A DNA stretch of 64,000 nt, from the NCBI GenBank assembly GCA_963849365.1, contig CAWKHA010000004.1:1488001-1552000 (forward strand), in the 5' to 3' direction. Made by a program: the position numbers and the translations under genes. Shown here in pieces: positions 41,161 through 49,357 of the stretch. How positions within the stretch are numbered: the first letter of the stretch is position 1; each line of letters begins with the position of its first letter. This DNA is from CAVQCJ01 sp963849365 (lineage in GTDB: Bacteria; Actinomycetota; Actinomycetes; Prado026). Below the pieces are notes generated by a model. The model saw only the letters and a program-made list of their open reading frames with translations, was not told where the DNA came from and did no database searches.

Positions 41161-41754
41161 TCAGGGTGCCGGCGCCGGGCCGGTCGGCCGACCGTAGGAG
41201 ACGGCCCGTCGGACCGCGTCCGGAGCCGCGGCCGCGAGGGCGTGGTCGGGCAGCGCGCCGAGGGCGTCGTTGACGGTGGAGAAGGCCAGGCGGAACGCGA
41301 CGAAGACGGTCGTCTCGAGGATCTGAAGGTCCGTCAGACCGGCGGCCCGCAGCCGGTCGACGTCGTCCTGGGTGGTGGCGTTCGGGTCGTGCACCACGCG
41401 CCGCGCCCACTCCGCCAGCAGGTTCTCCCGCTCGTCCAGCCCGGGCGACGCTGCCCCGGACAGGACCTCGCCGGCTGCGGTGTCCGTCGAGAGCCCGGCC
41501 AGCCGGGTCCCCCAGGCCAGCGAGCAGTACGAGTCGGAGCGCGCCGAGGCGGTCGCGGCGACGAGCACGGCGACCTCGCGTGCGGTGAGGGACATCCCGT
41601 CGACATGGGCCGAGCGGACGGCGGCGAACGCCTCGGTCACGTCGGGCCGCCAGGCCCACAGCCGCGTCGAGTTGTTGACGTAGCCGTCGGCTTCCAGGTC
41701 GGCGTCGTACACGGCCCGGACGGCGGCGTCGGTCGGGGGCTCGGAGAGGAACAT
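41161..41754 (-). CDS. Carboxymuconolactone decarboxylase / AhpD-like protein
   Basis: A 197-residue helical protein with MFLSEPPTDAAVRAVYDADLEADGYVNNSTRLWAWRPDV, then LTAREVAVLVAATASARSDSYCSLAWGTRLAGL and RAAGLTDLQILETTVFVAFRLAFSTVNDALG. The fold signature is that of peroxidase-related CMD proteins. Only one cysteine (SDSYCSLAWG) occupies the place of the AhpD CxxC, so the classical alkylhydroperoxidase disulfide chemistry may not operate. ATG at 41754 gives a natural N-terminus. The gene stops 4 bases after the convergent VOC gene and lies 26 bases downstream of the HD-domain gene, probably as one unit. Confidence 0.75.
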   Translation of the reverse strand: MFLSEPPTDAAVRAVYDADLEADGYVNNSTRLWAWRPDVTEAFAAVRSAHVDGMSLTAREVAVLVAATASARSDSYCSLAWGTRLAGLSTDTAAGEVLSGAASPGLDERENLLAEWARRVVHDPNATTQDDVDRLRAAGLTDLQILETTVFVAFRLAFSTVNDALGALPDHALAAAAPDAVRRAVSYGRPTGPAPAP

Positions 41755-41780
41755 GCCGCAAGCGTGGCACGGCGCAGGGC

Positions 41781-42437
41781 TCAGTCGGCGGTGAGCCGAG
41801 CCAGCTCGTCGGCGACGTTGCGGCGGGCGGTGGCCTCCCACCGCTCCCGTCCGACGGTCGTGCGGAACAGGTTCGGCTGGTCAGCCAGGGCCCGCAGCAC
41901 CGCTGCCCGACCGGCCCGGAAGTCTGCCTCCGGCACGTGCGCGTACTCCTTGCGCACGCCGGCGACGTACCGCGCGTAGCCGGACGGGTCGCGGGCCAGC
42001 ACGGCGAGGTCGGCGTCGCAGAGCACGGCGCCGTCGCGATCGCCGTCCGCGGGCCGGTGCGTCGCGGTCAGCCGGACCAGCCGGGCCACGTCGGCGACGA
42101 CCTCGGGCGCCGTTCCGAGCGTGGTCAGCTCGCTCACGGCGAGGTGAGCGCTCGCCTCCTCGTCGGCACCCGGCCGGGCCGACGCGACGTAGACGGCGTC
42201 GTGGAACCAGGCGGCCAGCCGGACCCGGTCGGGATGCACCGCCTGCGCCGCCAGTGCATCGACGTGGTCGAGCACCTCGGCGAGGTGGCGGACGTCGTGG
42301 TAGCCGCGGTGTTCCTCGCCGTACGCGGCGACGAGCCTGCGCACGACATCGCCGGCCGGACGCTGCCGGTCCGCGCCGAGCCGTGCGAAGAGCGCTTGCC
42401 CGCGTTCGACCAGCGACCGGGTCGGCTCGGAGCCCAC
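41781..42437 (-). CDS. HD-domain metal-dependent phosphohydrolase-like protein
   Basis: A 218-residue helical protein with the HD set: AYGEEHRGYHDVRHLAEVLDHV, RLAAWFHDAVYV (His-Asp pair) and DGAVLCDADLAVLARDPSGY (distal Asp). These proteins bind two metals and hydrolyze phosphoester bonds of nucleotides; the substrate is unknown here. GTG at 42437 was chosen because TAAGGT ends 7 bases upstream (42445-42450 on the minus strand); a GTG at 42446 would overlap that box. Its promoter region is shared with the divergent dipeptidase gene. Confidence 0.8.
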   Translation of the reverse strand: MGSEPTRSLVERGQALFARLGADRQRPAGDVVRRLVAAYGEEHRGYHDVRHLAEVLDHVDALAAQAVHPDRVRLAAWFHDAVYVASARPGADEEASAHLAVSELTTLGTAPEVVADVARLVRLTATHRPADGDRDGAVLCDADLAVLARDPSGYARYVAGVRKEYAHVPEADFRAGRAAVLRALADQPNLFRTTVGRERWEATARRNVADELARLTAD

Positions 42438-42466
42438 GCGCCGCACCTTAGTGCTGGGATGGGGGC

Positions 42467-43633
42467 GTGACCTCCACCGTCTCCGCTCCGGCGCTCGCCC
42501 GGGCCCGCGCCGTGCTCGCGCGTCACCCGGTGCTGGACGGGCACAACGACCTGGCGTACGCGATCCGCGAGCTCAGCGGCTACGACCTGGACTCGACCGA
42601 CCCGGGCGGTCCGCTGACGGGCACGCACACCGACCTGCCCCGGATGCGCGCCGGCGGCGTCGGCGGCCAGGTCTGGTCGGTCTACGTGCCCACGTCGTTC
42701 GGCGGCGCCGCCGCGGTCACCGGCACGCTCGAGCAGATCGACTTCGTGCGCCGGATGGTCGCGCGGCACCCGTCCGAGCTGGCACTGTGCCGAACCGCCG
42801 CGGAGGCCGAGCGCGCCTTCGGCCAGGGGCGCATCGCGTCGTTCCTGGGGATGGAGGGCGGACACTGCATCGACGGCTCGCTGGGCGTGCTGCGCCAGAT
42901 GTACGAGCTCGGTGTCCGGTCGATGACGTTGACGCACAACGACAACACACCGTGGGCGGACTCGGCCACCGACAGCCCGGTGTGCGGTGGGCTGTCGGAC
43001 TTCGGCCGCGAGGTAGTCCGCGAGATGAACCGGCTCGGCATGCTGGTCGACATCTCGCACGCGGCCACGACGACGATGCATGCCGCGCTCGACGAGACAT
43101 CCGCGCCGGTGCTGTTCACCCACTCGTCCTGCCGCGCGCTGTGCGACCATCCCCGCGACGTCCCGGACGATGTCCTTCGCCGGCTACCGGCGAACGGAGG
43201 GCTGCTCATGGTCACCTTCGTCCCGGCGTTCGTCAGCCAGGAGTACTGCGACTGGGACGCGCAGGTCACCGCGTCCATGGTGGCGCACGGGGAGAAGCCG
43301 GGGGACTGGGCTGCCCGGCTGTCCAGGAGCGCGCAGCTCGCCCGCTCCGTGCCACGGCCGCGGGTGACCCTCTCGCAGGTCGCCGACCACGTCGAGCACG
43401 CCCGCGAGGTAGCCGGTGTCGCGCACGTGGGTCTGGGAGGCGACTACGACGGCGTGGACGTGCTGCCGGAAGGGCTCGAGGATGTCTCCGGCTACCCGAA
43501 GCTGTTCGCCGAGCTGGTCGAGCGCGGCTGGACCGACGACGAGCTCGCGGCGCTGGCCTGTCGCAACGCGCTTCGGGTGCTGTGCGCTGCCGAGGCGGTC
43601 GCGGCGCCGGGGCGAGCGTCAGCGGTTCGGTGA
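42467..43633 (+). CDS. Membrane dipeptidase, peptidase family M19
   Basis: A 388-residue zinc dipeptidase of the renal dipeptidase family. Metal and active-site motifs are present: VLDGHNDLAYAIREL (HxD), FLGMEGGHCIDGSLG (Glu), LVDISHAATTTMHAALDETSAPVLFTHSSCRALCDHPRDVPDD (two His) and VGLGGDYDGVDVLPEGLEDVSGYPKL. Family members cleave L-D and L-L dipeptides and some act on lactam-like or cell wall peptides. There is no signal peptide, so it acts in the cytoplasm. GTG at 42467; TGGGAT lies 6 bases upstream. Confidence 0.93.
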   Translation: MTSTVSAPALARARAVLARHPVLDGHNDLAYAIRELSGYDLDSTDPGGPLTGTHTDLPRMRAGGVGGQVWSVYVPTSFGGAAAVTGTLEQIDFVRRMVARHPSELALCRTAAEAERAFGQGRIASFLGMEGGHCIDGSLGVLRQMYELGVRSMTLTHNDNTPWADSATDSPVCGGLSDFGREVVREMNRLGMLVDISHAATTTMHAALDETSAPVLFTHSSCRALCDHPRDVPDDVLRRLPANGGLLMVTFVPAFVSQEYCDWDAQVTASMVAHGEKPGDWAARLSRSAQLARSVPRPRVTLSQVADHVEHAREVAGVAHVGLGGDYDGVDVLPEGLEDVSGYPKLFAELVERGWTDDELAALACRNALRVLCAAEAVAAPGRASAVR

Positions 43634-43649
43634 CCGTGCCCGGGCAGGC

Positions 43650-45308
43650 TCACGGGTCGGGCAGCTCGCCGGCCAGCACGTCGTCGGCGTCGATGATGTT
43701 GTACGCGTAGCCCTGCTCGGCCAGGAACCGCTGCCGGTGCGCGGCGAAGTCCTGGTCGACGGTGTCCCGCGCGACGACCGCGTAGAACCGGGCCGCGTGG
43801 CCGTCCGCCTTGGGCCGCAGGATCCGCCCCAGCCGCTGGGCCTCCTCCTGCCGCGACCCGAACGAACCGGAGACCTGGATCGCCACCGACGCCTCCGGCA
43901 GGTCGATGGAGAAGTTGGCCACCTTGCTCACCACGAGGGTGGACACCTCGCCGGCACGGAACGCCTCGAACAGCCGCTGCCGCTCGCGGACCGTGGTCTC
44001 GCCCTTGACCACCGGGACGCCGAGCCGCTCGCCCAGGTCGTCCAGCTGGTCGATGTACTGACCGATCACCAGCGTCGGCGACCCCGTGTGCAGCTCGACG
44101 AGGCGCTCCACGACCCGAGCCTTGGACGCGGTCGTCGAGCAGAGCCGGTAGCGCTCCTCCGGCTCGGCCGTCGCGTACGCCAGCCGCTCGTGATCGGTGA
44201 GGGTCACCCGCACCTCGACGCAGTCGGCGGGTGCGATGTAGCCCTGGGCCTCGATGTCCTTCCAGGGCGCGTCGTACCTCTTGGGACCGATGAGGGAGAA
44301 CACGTCGCCCTCGTGCCCGTCCTCGCGGACGAGCGTCGCGGTCAGGCCGAGCCGGCGCCTGGACTGGATGTCCGCGGTGAACCGGAAGATCGGGGCCGGG
44401 AGCAGGTGCACCTCGTCGTACAGGATCAGGCCCCAGTCGCGCTCGTCGAACAGCTCCAGGTGTGCGTACACGCCTTTGCGGCGCGTGGTCATCACCTGGT
44501 ACGTCGCGATGGTCACCGGCCTGATCTGCTTGACGGCGCCGGAGTACTCGCCGATCTCGTCCTCGGTGAGCGTGGTCCGCTTCAGCAGCTCCGCCTTCCA
44601 CTGCCGGGCCGCGACCGTGTTCGTGACCAGGATCAGCGTGGTCGCCTGAGCCAGTGCCATGGCCGCAGCGCCGACGATGGTCTTGCCGGCCCCGCACGGC
44701 AGTACGACGACGCCGGAGCCACCGGCCCAGAAGCCGTCGGCCGCGTCGCGCTGGTAGGCCCGCAGCGACCAGCCGTCCTCGACGAGCGCGATCGGGTGGT
44801 GCTCGCCGTCGACGTAGCCGGCCATGTCCTCGGCGGGCCAGCCGAGCCTGAGCAGGACCTGCTTGAGATGGCCGCGCTCGGACGGGTGCACGGCGACGGT
44901 GTCCACGTCCAGCCGGGCGCCCACCAGCGGCGCGACCTTGCGCGAGCGCAGCACCTCTTCGAGGACGGCACGGTCGGTCGACTCGAGCACCAGGCCGTGG
45001 GCGGGGTGCGAGAGCAGCCGCAGCCGCCCGTACCGGCCCATGATCTCGGCGACGTCGACGAGCAGGGCGTGCGGCACGGCGTAACGGCTGTAGCGCAGCA
45101 GGATGTCGACGACCTGCTCGGCGTCGTGCCCGGCTGCGCGTGCGTTCCACAGGCCCAGCGGCGTGAGCCGGTACGTGTGCACGTGCTCAGGCGCCCGCTC
45201 GAGCTCGGCGAACGGGGCGATCGCCAGCCGGCACTCGTGCGCCAGCTCGTGGTCGACCTCGAGCAGCAGGGTCTTGTCGGACTGGACGATCAACGGGCCG
45301 TCGGTCAC
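43650..45308 (-). CDS. XPB/Ssl2-like DNA repair helicase
   Basis: A 552-residue superfamily 2 helicase of the bacterial XPB group. N-terminal about 170 residues form the damage-recognition-like domain; then LRAYQRDAADGFWAGGSGVVVLPCGAGKTIVGA (Walker A about 203-210), ILYDEVHLLPAPIF (motif II), RLGLTATLVREDGHEGDVFSLIGPKRY (motif III and the RED loop), and motifs V-VI in STLVVSKVANFSIDLPEASVAIQVSGSFGSRQEEAQRLGRILRPK. It unwinds DNA in repair; the partner nuclease is unknown. GTG at 45308 follows GGAAGG. A related XPB-N-like protein is coded 0.8 kb away at 46093. Confidence 0.93.
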   Translation of the reverse strand: MTDGPLIVQSDKTLLLEVDHELAHECRLAIAPFAELERAPEHVHTYRLTPLGLWNARAAGHDAEQVVDILLRYSRYAVPHALLVDVAEIMGRYGRLRLLSHPAHGLVLESTDRAVLEEVLRSRKVAPLVGARLDVDTVAVHPSERGHLKQVLLRLGWPAEDMAGYVDGEHHPIALVEDGWSLRAYQRDAADGFWAGGSGVVVLPCGAGKTIVGAAAMALAQATTLILVTNTVAARQWKAELLKRTTLTEDEIGEYSGAVKQIRPVTIATYQVMTTRRKGVYAHLELFDERDWGLILYDEVHLLPAPIFRFTADIQSRRRLGLTATLVREDGHEGDVFSLIGPKRYDAPWKDIEAQGYIAPADCVEVRVTLTDHERLAYATAEPEERYRLCSTTASKARVVERLVELHTGSPTLVIGQYIDQLDDLGERLGVPVVKGETTVRERQRLFEAFRAGEVSTLVVSKVANFSIDLPEASVAIQVSGSFGSRQEEAQRLGRILRPKADGHAARFYAVVARDTVDQDFAAHRQRFLAEQGYAYNIIDADDVLAGELPDP

Positions 45309-45395
45309 GGGCGAGCCTTCCGGGCGGGTCGGTGGGCACCGGGGTGAACGCCCCAGTCTCGCGCATCCATCCCTGCGCCCCCGCTCGCGCGCCGG

Positions 45396-45596
45396 TCAGT
45401 TCTCGAAGGGCTTCTCGAACGGCTCGTGCGGGAAGTGCTCGGCCTGGTCCTCACCCTCCTGCGCGGCGGCCCCCGCGGCCAGGCCCACGGCCCACACGAC
45501 GACCACCACCGCGGCCGCCCACCACAGCCAGTGCCACTTCAGGCCCAGGCCGGCCAGGACCAGGATCGGGACCAGCAACGCCAGCATGACCTTCAT
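45396..45596 (-). CDS. Small membrane protein, 66 aa
   Basis: MKVMLALLVPILVLAGLGLKWHWLWWAAAVVVVVWAVGLAAGAA has two hydrophobic segments, followed by an acidic His-containing tail (QEGEDQAEHFPHEPFEKPFEN). ATG at 45596 has GGGAGG 5 bases upstream, which supports it as a real gene. Function unknown; similar two-helix small proteins of actinobacteria are annotated only as hydrophobic or membrane proteins. It lies 88 bases upstream of the XPB helicase on the same strand. Confidence 0.65.
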   Translation of the reverse strand: MKVMLALLVPILVLAGLGLKWHWLWWAAAVVVVVWAVGLAAGAAAQEGEDQAEHFPHEPFEKPFEN

Positions 45597-45658
45597 CGGG
45601 ACCTCCCGGTCCTCCCCGCTCCGGACCAGTGAAGCACCGCCCTGGCAGGCTTTCACCC

Positions 45659-46084
45659 ATGGCGGACCGCGATCTCGACTTCTGGCTGGGCTCCTGGGAC
45701 TGCAGCTGGGAAGGCGGCCAGGGGACCAACACGGTCACGCGTGAGCTGGACGGGCACGTCGTGGTGGAGCGGTTCGAGGCCCTGGGCCCCGAGCCGTTCA
45801 CCGGCCTGAGCGTGAGCGTCCCGGATCCGGCCACCGGCGGCTGGCGGCAGACGTGGGTCGACTCGACCGGAAGCTACTGGGCGTTCGTCGGCGGGCTGCG
45901 CCAGGACGGCACGTTCGTACTGGGCACGCCGGACCGCGTGGACGCCGACCAGCTGTACAAGCGGATGATCTTCTCCGACATCGGCCCGGACGGCTTCGCC
46001 TGGCGCTGGGAGGGCTCGCCGGACCGCCGGACCTGGACCGAGAAGTGGGCGATCACCTACCGGCGCCGTCCCGCCGAACCGTAG
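45659..46084 (+). CDS. DUF1579-like small protein (141 aa)
   Basis: MADRDLDFWLGSWDCSWEGGQGTNTVTRELDGHVVVERFEAL, then FTGLSVSVPDPATGGWRQTWVDSTGSYWAFVGGLRQDGTFVLG and WRWEGSPDRRTWTEKWAITYRRR. The start FWLGSWDCxW, the WVDxxG segment and the W..EGSxDRxTW ending fit the lipocalin-like DUF1579 group, which forms a beta barrel. Function unknown. CAGGCT lies 7 bases before the ATG. The gene is flanked by divergent and convergent partners and is probably monocistronic. Confidence 0.75.
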   Translation: MADRDLDFWLGSWDCSWEGGQGTNTVTRELDGHVVVERFEALGPEPFTGLSVSVPDPATGGWRQTWVDSTGSYWAFVGGLRQDGTFVLGTPDRVDADQLYKRMIFSDIGPDGFAWRWEGSPDRRTWTEKWAITYRRRPAEP

Positions 46085-46092
46085 GTTCCGGT

Positions 46093-48507
46093 TCACGCGT
46101 CGTCGTCGAGCGCCGCGACCCCGGTGATCCGGTGCACGGCGAACGTGTGCACCTCTTCGTACCGGTGGTCGTACGCGGTGAGGTAGCCGCCCTCGAGCCG
46201 CACCGGGTCCACCACCCGCTCGGTCACGCCGCCGTGGGTGTCCACGTAGCCGATCCACACCGGGCGGGCTCGCTCGATGGCGGCGCGCAGGAGGGCGAGC
46301 GTGCTGGTCGCGGCCGTCCGGGGGACCACGCCGGTCGAGGCCATCCCGCTGACGACCTGTCCCCGTGGCGCGCGTGAGGCGCGCTCGCCGGCGCGCAGGG
46401 CCCGTACCGCGGCAGCCACCAGTGTCGCCCCTGGCTGCGCCGGCCGGGCCGCCGGCAGCGGCGGTCGTGGCCGGGCCGACGTACGCCGGGCGTCCGGGCG
46501 GCGCAGCAGGACCGCACCGTCGGCAGACTCGGCCGCCGGGGCGTAGCCGAGCTCGCGCAGCCGGTCCAGCAGCGCCTCCGGGGTCGACTGGGACGAGAGC
46601 ACGGTCGGCGCCAGCCGGCGCAGCCGCAGCTCGACCGCGCGGGCGCCGCCGAGCGCCACGAGCTCGTCCAGCAGCGCGGTGTCGTCGCAGCGGACGTACG
46701 ACGCGGCGGCACCGACCCGGATCCGGCCGTGCCGCCGGGCGACGTCGTCGACGAGGTACGAGAGCGGCTGCGGGACCGGGGTGCGCGAGTGCGTGGCCAG
46801 CAGGGCGTGCAGGTCGTCGGCGCTGCGGCCGGCGTCCAGCGCCCGGCGCACCGACGACGGCGTGAACCGGTACACGGTCGCGCCGCCCTTGGACTCCACG
46901 TCGGCGGCCAGCGCCAGGGCGTGGGCGAGCTCGGGCTCCAGCGGTCCCGGTGCGACCGCGGTGAGGTCGGCCTGCAGCAGGACGTGGTCGACGGGTTCGG
47001 GCAGCAGCGGCTCGAGCGCCTCGGCGACCGCGTCCGCAGCGCCGTCGGGGTCGGTCGCGCCGGAGGTCGCCACCAGGGCCCGGCCGGGCGTGGACAGCGC
47101 GCCCGCGCCGGTCACGCCCACCCGCTCGGCCTCGCGCAACGTCCACCGCACGCTCAGCGACCGCGCCTGGGCCGAGCGCCTGGGCAGCAGCCAGTACAGC
47201 GCCTCGTCCAGCCGGTCGTCGGACACTGCCGTCCCGGCGGGGACGGACGCGAGCAGCCGCAGCGTCCCGACCCTGGTCTCGGCGGCGACGGCGCGGTCGA
47301 CGTCGGGCCCGAGCGCGGCGACCACCTTGTCCCGGTCGTCGCGCGAGCCGACCAGCCCGGAGGCCCGGGTCGTCCGCAGCCAAGCGGTCGCCAGCGCGGT
47401 CCAGCGGTCGGCGACGGGTTCGGCCCGCCACCGGTCGTACGCCGGGGTGGGCAGCCACTCGGTGTCCATCGGGCCGCCGGTCCCGAGCAGGCCGGCCGCG
47501 TGCGCGGTCTCGACGACCAGCGCCACCTCCCACTCGTCCAGGTCTAGCGTCGTGGCCGCCTTGCGCAGCTCGCGCACGCCCAGGCCGCCGGCCTTGAGCA
47601 CCGCAGGAGGGTCGACCCCCCAGGCCTCGAGCAGATCCTCGACGAGACGGACGAACGTATCCGCCTGCGCCGCCGCCGTCCGGTCCACGTGCGCGACGTC
47701 GCCGGCCGGGCGGTCGTCGTCGACCAGCGCCGGCGGCGACCAGTACAGCTCGGCGAAGGCACGGCCCGCGCGCAGGTGCAGGGCGATCTCGGCGGGGAGC
47801 ACGACAGTGCTCGGGTCCGCCGCCACCAGCAGGCCGTGCGCCAGCAGCCAGTCGACGGGTGAGGTGGCGGTGGCGGCGCGCACTTCCCGGTCGGCGCGCT
47901 CGACCGTTCCGACCGGGGGTCCCCAGGCCAGCTTGTCGAGCAGCTCGCGAGCCGCCGCCGGTGCCTGCGCCAGCAGCGCGTCGAGGCGGACCGGGTCGGC
48001 CAGCGCCTCGATCAGCGAGTCGACCGCCCGGTCGGCGTTCGTGACCGGTGCCAGCCCGAGGTCGTCGACCAGGTCCAGCAGGCGGGTCGGCGACAGCACG
48101 CTCAAGGCCAGCTCGAGCGGCGGGCCGAGCTCGGCGGGAGCGGGACCGGCGACCTCGCGGACGCCGACGACAGCGTTGAGGTGCTCGCCGTCGTCCCAGA
48201 GCAAGGACTGCGCGAGCAGCCGTTCGACCGCCGCGTCGACCGCGTCCGGGGGGGCCGGGTCGAGCAGGTGGCGCAGGCCTTCACGGGTGACGGCGGCCGG
48301 GATGCAGGCGCCCTCGAGCACCTGCAGCGTCCAGCGGTCCAGCCGGTCCAGGGCCCGTGCGACCGCAGGCCCGGAGGCGGCGCGGAAGGCCAGCTGGCTG
48401 ATGTCCACCGGGACGGGGACGAGCAGCTCGGGTCGGGCCCGGAGCAGCTCGGCGAGGGCGTCGTCCGGTGCGGCGCGCAGGGCGTCGGCGAGGCTCCGGA
48501 CGGTCAT
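46093..48507 (-). CDS. Helicase-associated protein with XPB/Ssl2 N-terminal-like domain
   Basis: An 804-residue helical protein without a Walker A motif. The N-terminus (MTVRSLADALRAAPDDALAELLRARPELLVPVPVDISQLAFRAASGPAVARALDRL) and a region near 500-600 (PVDHVLLQADLTAVAPGPLEPELAHALALAADVESKGGATVYRFTPSSVRRALDAG) correspond to the helicase-associated domain (Helicase_C_3 type) found with bacterial XPB. The last about 75 residues (ALLRAAIERARPVWIGYVDTHGGVTERVVDPVRLEGGYLTAYDHRYEEVHTFAVHRITGV) are a WYL-like fold. TAGCGT ends 7 bases before ATG 48507 on the minus strand. It probably works with the XPB helicase; that is inferred. Confidence 0.82.
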   Translation of the reverse strand: MTVRSLADALRAAPDDALAELLRARPELLVPVPVDISQLAFRAASGPAVARALDRLDRWTLQVLEGACIPAAVTREGLRHLLDPAPPDAVDAAVERLLAQSLLWDDGEHLNAVVGVREVAGPAPAELGPPLELALSVLSPTRLLDLVDDLGLAPVTNADRAVDSLIEALADPVRLDALLAQAPAAARELLDKLAWGPPVGTVERADREVRAATATSPVDWLLAHGLLVAADPSTVVLPAEIALHLRAGRAFAELYWSPPALVDDDRPAGDVAHVDRTAAAQADTFVRLVEDLLEAWGVDPPAVLKAGGLGVRELRKAATTLDLDEWEVALVVETAHAAGLLGTGGPMDTEWLPTPAYDRWRAEPVADRWTALATAWLRTTRASGLVGSRDDRDKVVAALGPDVDRAVAAETRVGTLRLLASVPAGTAVSDDRLDEALYWLLPRRSAQARSLSVRWTLREAERVGVTGAGALSTPGRALVATSGATDPDGAADAVAEALEPLLPEPVDHVLLQADLTAVAPGPLEPELAHALALAADVESKGGATVYRFTPSSVRRALDAGRSADDLHALLATHSRTPVPQPLSYLVDDVARRHGRIRVGAAASYVRCDDTALLDELVALGGARAVELRLRRLAPTVLSSQSTPEALLDRLRELGYAPAAESADGAVLLRRPDARRTSARPRPPLPAARPAQPGATLVAAAVRALRAGERASRAPRGQVVSGMASTGVVPRTAATSTLALLRAAIERARPVWIGYVDTHGGVTERVVDPVRLEGGYLTAYDHRYEEVHTFAVHRITGVAALDDDA

Positions 48508-48533
48508 CCGACCCACGCTAGTCGTTCGCGTTC

Positions 48534-48601
48534 CCCGACTGGTGCGCGCGTCTTGGGCCTATCCGAGCGCTCGTAGGCCCAAGACGCGCGCACCAGTCGG
48601 G
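48534..48601. repeat. Perfect 28-bp intergenic inverted repeat
   Basis: Positions 48534-48561 are the exact reverse complement of 48574-48601. The 12-base loop holds the self-complementary CGAGCGCTCG. It lies between the racemase 3' end (48625, minus strand) and the promoter of the 46093 gene. G-runs follow directly on the + strand (GGGAAGAGGGGTGGGGGTGG). It may terminate racemase transcripts, but the length is unusual for a terminator. Confidence 0.9.
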
Positions 48602-48624
48602 AAGAGGGGTGGGGGTGGGTGGGG

Positions 48625-49314
48625 TCAGAGCAGGGCAGCGTCCACCAGCGCGCGGCAGTGCAGGGCCGTCGTGTCGATCACCGGGACGGGCAGGTCGCCC
48701 GGTCCGAGCACCAGCGCCAGCTCGGTACAGCCCAGCACGATCGCGTCGGCGCCGTCCTCGACCAAGCGCGTGGCGGCCTCGTACGACGTCGCCCGGGACC
48801 GGGCGCTGACGATTCCGCGGGTCAGCTCGTCGTAGATGCAGGCGTGCACGGCGGTCCGGTCCTCCTCGCCGGGGACCAGCACCTCGATGCCGCGCGGTCC
48901 GCACACGTCCGGGTACAGGCTCGACGTCATCGTGTAGCCGGTGGCCAGCAGGCCCAGCCGCTTCAGCCCGGCCTCCTGCGCGGCGTCGGCCACCACCTCG
49001 ATGAGGTGCACGAGCGGGATGCTCACGGCGGCGCGTACCTGGTCCGCCACCAGGTGCATGGTGTTCGCGCAGATCGCCAGCAGGTCGGCCCCCGCCGCCT
49101 CAAGCGCCCGCGCCCCGCCGGCGAGCAGCTCGCCGGCCTCGTCCCACCGCCCGTCCCGCTGCAGCGCGGCGACGTGCTCGAAGTCCTCGGACCACAGCGC
49201 GAGCCGGGCCGAGTGGTTGCCGCCGAGGCGGCGGTTCACGTCCTCGTTGAGCACGCGGTGGTAGATCTCGGTGGACGGCCACGCCAGCCCGCCGATGAGC
49301 CCGATGCGTCGCAT
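48625..49314 (-). CDS. Aspartate/glutamate racemase family protein
   Basis: A 229-residue cofactor-independent racemase-type protein: MRRIGLIGGLAWPSTEIYHRVLNEDVNRRLGG, catalytic ADLLAICANTMHLVADQV (first Cys) and ADAIVLGCTELALVLGPGDLPVPVIDTTALHCRALVDAAL (second Cys). Both cysteines are present, so it should be active; aspartate is more likely than glutamate given the GGLAWPST start of the YgeA-like branch. TACGCT lies 6 bases before the ATG at 49314. The promoter region is shared with the divergent HAD-LarE gene. Confidence 0.88.
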   Translation of the reverse strand: MRRIGLIGGLAWPSTEIYHRVLNEDVNRRLGGNHSARLALWSEDFEHVAALQRDGRWDEAGELLAGGARALEAAGADLLAICANTMHLVADQVRAAVSIPLVHLIEVVADAAQEAGLKRLGLLATGYTMTSSLYPDVCGPRGIEVLVPGEEDRTAVHACIYDELTRGIVSARSRATSYEAATRLVEDGADAIVLGCTELALVLGPGDLPVPVIDTTALHCRALVDAALL

Positions 49315-49357
49315 GCCACGAGCGTAGCCACCTGCCCCGGACAGTAGGCTGGCCGTC

